From: Abyssibacter profundi
Lineage (GTDB): Bacteria; Pseudomonadota; Gammaproteobacteria; Nevskiales; OUC007
DNA: 64,000 bases
NCBI RefSeq assembly: GCF_003151135.1
Contig: NZ_QEQK01000001.1
Location: 62,001-126,000 of the forward strand
Reading direction: 5' to 3'
Positions 62,139-64,000 of the stretch are shown piece after piece. A program made the position numbers and the translations under genes. Below the pieces are notes generated by a model that was given only the letters and a program-made list of their open reading frames with translations, was not told where the DNA came from and did no database searches. Position 1 is the stretch's first letter. Each line of letters opens with the position of its first letter.

Positions 62139-63436
62139 CGGCCGCCCCCGGAGCGCGGCCCGCCGCGACGCCGCCCCCCACCGCCTCCGCCACCGCTGCG
62201 ACGGCGCCCATCGGCGCGCGGCTTGCGGGGCCGGGGCTTCGGCCGGGTGAGGTCCGAGGCCATGTCGTCGGGGCTGGGGATGTCGGTCTCGATCTTGAAG
62301 CCGACGTAACGTTCGATGTCAGGCAACGAGTAGACGTACTCCTCACAGCAGAAGCTGATCGCATCGCCCTCCGCCCCTGCACGCGCGGTTCGCCCGATGC
62401 GATGAACGTAGTCCTCGGCATCCTGTGGGAGGTCGTAGTTGATGACATGCGTCACGTCAGGAATATGCAGCCCGCGCGCGGCCACATCGGTCGCCACGAG
62501 AATCGACAGCTCACCCTGCTGGAAACGCTCCAGCAAGCGCATGCGCTTGGTCTGGGGCACATCACCCGAGATGATGGCGGCAGAAAACCCATTGGCATTG
62601 AGCCAGTCGGCCACGCGCTCACCCACGCGCTTGGTATTGATGAACACCATGGTGCGATGCGGGTCGTGACGGCGCAGCCAGCCGATCAGCAGCGCGATCT
62701 TGTCGTCCTTGGAGACATGCAACATGGTCTGCCGGACCCGGTCAGCCGTGACGGTCTCGGCCTCAACGCGGACCAGCTCGGGATCGTTCATGTGCTCGTA
62801 GGCCAACTCCAGCACACGGTGCGACAGGGTGGCCGAGAACAGCATATTCAAGCGCTGTTGGGGCTTTGGCAGCTTGCGCAGCAGGTATCGGATGTCCTTG
62901 AGAAAGCCGAGATCGAACATGCGATCCGCCTCATCCAGCACGACCGCCTCCGCATGATCCAGCGTATAGGCCTTCTGCTTGTAGTAGTCGATGAGCCGGC
63001 CCGGCGTGCCCACCAGAATATCGATACCGGCGCGCAGTTCCTCGCGCTGGGATTCGTAGCCGGTCCCACCGAACACCACCATCAAGCTCAGCTCCACATG
63101 CTTGAGCAGCGTGGCTGCGTCCTTTTCGATCTGGATCGCAAGCTCACGCGTCGGCGCGATGATCAGCGCACGCGGTGCACAGGTGAAGCCCTTGGGGATG
63201 GGCTTGGGCTCCTGGCTCAGCAATCGGTGAATCGTCGCCAGCAGAAAAGCCGCTGTCTTACCGGTGCCTGTTTGCGCCTGGCCTGCGATATCGCGCCCGG
63301 CGATGAGCTTGGGCAGCGTCTGTGCCTGGATCGGCGTGCAATGCGAAAACCCGATTTCGGCCAGGGCGGCCTGAACGGGTTCGGCAAGCGGAAGTTCTGA
63401 GAAGGCGGTTTGGGAGAGATGTGCGGCGTCGGCCAT
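62135..63436 (-). CDS. rhlB: ATP-dependent RNA helicase RhlB
   Basis: RhlB unwinds structured RNA for the RNase E degradosome. The 433 residues show DEAD-box motifs: Q motif GFSHCTPIQAQTL, motif I AQTGTGKT, Ia PTRELAIQ, II LDEADRMFDLGF, III SATL, and VI HRIGRTARAG. The C-terminal tail is rich in Arg and Gly (a run of glycines beginning RRRSGGGG and ending SGGGR), a region that usually contacts RNA or RNase E. The ATG at 63436 matches the family opening (MADAAHLSQTAFSELPL). It is divergent from trxA, the classical arrangement. Confidence 0.93.
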   Translation of the reverse strand: MADAAHLSQTAFSELPLAEPVQAALAEIGFSHCTPIQAQTLPKLIAGRDIAGQAQTGTGKTAAFLLATIHRLLSQEPKPIPKGFTCAPRALIIAPTRELAIQIEKDAATLLKHVELSLMVVFGGTGYESQREELRAGIDILVGTPGRLIDYYKQKAYTLDHAEAVVLDEADRMFDLGFLKDIRYLLRKLPKPQQRLNMLFSATLSHRVLELAYEHMNDPELVRVEAETVTADRVRQTMLHVSKDDKIALLIGWLRRHDPHRTMVFINTKRVGERVADWLNANGFSAAIISGDVPQTKRMRLLERFQQGELSILVATDVAARGLHIPDVTHVINYDLPQDAEDYVHRIGRTARAGAEGDAISFCCEEYVYSLPDIERYVGFKIETDIPSPDDMASDLTRPKPRPRKPRADGRRRSGGGGGGGRRRGGPRSGGGR

Positions 63437-63635
63437 GCGCAGGGGGGCCCTGATGAATGCAAATGAGGGTGCGGCAGAGGCGTCACCCGAGATGACTTGC
63501 AATGGTAGCAAAAGTGGGCTCCAATACGTTTCATCCCGTGCGCGCCATCACTTCTGCGCACAACGATATTCAAATTCCCCGCACAATCTTGCGTCTGCGC
63601 CCTGCGACCGCCATCGTCGCGGCGGGACGGATGGC

Positions 63636-63651
63636 CCCCTCACGTGAGGGG
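63636..63651. promoter_or_regulatory. Perfect 16-bp palindrome between rhlB and trxA
   Basis: CCCCTCACGTGAGGGG is a perfect inverted repeat 78 bases before the trxA ATG, in the 292-bp divergent gap. It could be a regulator binding site or a leader hairpin. Nothing else in the gap is recognised. Confidence 0.4.
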
Positions 63652-63728
63652 CGTCACTTCCATTGATTCGGGCGTTGCCTGCCTGCAAGGGCCTGCAACC
63701 CAACCCACGATTGATTCAAGGAGTTGTT

Positions 63729-64000
63729 ATGAGCGAGAACATCGCTGTCGTAACCGACGCCAGCTTCGACGAAGATGTGAAGCAGGCTTCGGTACCGGTA
63801 CTGGTCGACTACTGGGCGGAATGGTGCGGTCCCTGCAAGATGATCGCCCCAGTCCTGGAAGAAATTGCCAAGGACTATGACGGTCGCCTCAAGGTGGCCA
63901 AGCTCAATGTCGACGAAAACCCGGGCACGCCGCCCAAGTTCGGCATCCGTGGTATTCCGACGCTGATGCTGTTTAAGGACGGCGAAGTGGCAGCCACCAA
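63729..64000 (+). CDS. trxA: Thioredoxin, 3' end cut by window edge
   Basis: The first 90 residues of thioredoxin 1 are present. The redox motif WCGPCK lies near residues 33-38 in [15 protein letters not shown], followed by [23 protein letters not shown] and the cis-Pro loop [11 protein letters not shown]. The family is about 108 residues long, so about 18 are missing. Thioredoxin reduces protein disulphides with electrons from NADPH via TrxB. An AAGGAG site sits six bases ahead of the ATG. It is divergent from rhlB, as in E. coli. Confidence 0.97.
   Translation, partial: MSENIAVVTDASFDEDVKQASVPVLVDYWAEWCGPCKMIAPVLEEIAKDYDGRLKVAKLNVDENPGTPPKFGIRGIPTLMLFKDGEVAAT

Overview
The window is a GC-rich (clearly above 60% by eye), gene-dense chromosomal segment of a Gram-negative gammaproteobacterium. 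Supporting evidence is the LPS/outer-membrane set lptD, surA, bamD, mlaA and pldA, the surA-pdxA-rsmA run, divergent bamD/rluD-yfiH, divergent rhlB/trxA, and amgK-murU divergent from lptD. The arrangement sucC-sucD divergent from pilS-pilR recalls Xanthomonadales, and a DUF1302/DUF1329/RND cluster recalls Nevskiales or Salinisphaerales relatives. This placement is inference; no rRNA or tRNA gene is visible to fix it. No prophage, CRISPR array or complete insertion sequence was seen.

Layout. 1-6.4 kb: a truncated leucine dehydrogenase, an unrecognised protein with three winged-helix-like repeats abutting a zinc metallopeptidase, and a divergent transglutaminase/DUF2126 fusion. 6.4-11.8 kb: pldA-mlaA-MMPL (outer-membrane phospholipid handling) and an MscS channel. 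11.9-15.5 kb: argG, RNase T and an ornithine-lipid pair (olsB and an olsA-like gene). 15.5-23.1 kb: peptidoglycan recycling (amgK-murU) and lptD-surA-pdxA-rsmA-usp. 23.1-26.1 kb: a large PAS-GGDEF protein with a degenerate EAL domain. 26.4-36.7 kb: a complete-looking tad (Flp pilus) operon of 12 genes, from flp to tadG. 36.9 kb: apaH. 37.7-45.0 kb: a four-gene cluster (DUF1302, DUF1329, YCF48-like propeller, RND pump) that looks like a trans-envelope export route for an unknown hydrophobic substrate. 45.2-51.6 kb: yfiH, rluD, bamD, nadE, sucD, sucC. 51.8-56.6 kb: pilS-pilR, an HD-GYP response regulator and slyX. 56.6-56.9 kb: a 338-bp non-coding element with perfect 21-bp terminal inverted repeats (MITE-like). 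57-61.4 kb: a HIT protein, a beta-propeller protein, a membrane-anchored ATP-grasp enzyme, a DinB-like protein, a small membrane protein and cysQ. 61.4-64 kb: a YrfG-like HAD phosphatase, rhlB and the start of trxA.

How the genes work together. A strong theme is envelope biogenesis and lipid traffic (lptD, bamD, surA, mlaA, pldA, MMPL, olsBA, and the DUF1302-RND cluster). A second is surface pili and c-di-GMP signalling (tad, pilSR, GGDEF protein, HD-GYP protein). The candidates most worth pursuing as poorly described systems are the DUF1302-DUF1329-YCF48-RND cluster, the repeat protein joined to the zinc peptidase, the cysQ-linked ATP-grasp operon, and the MITE-like element.
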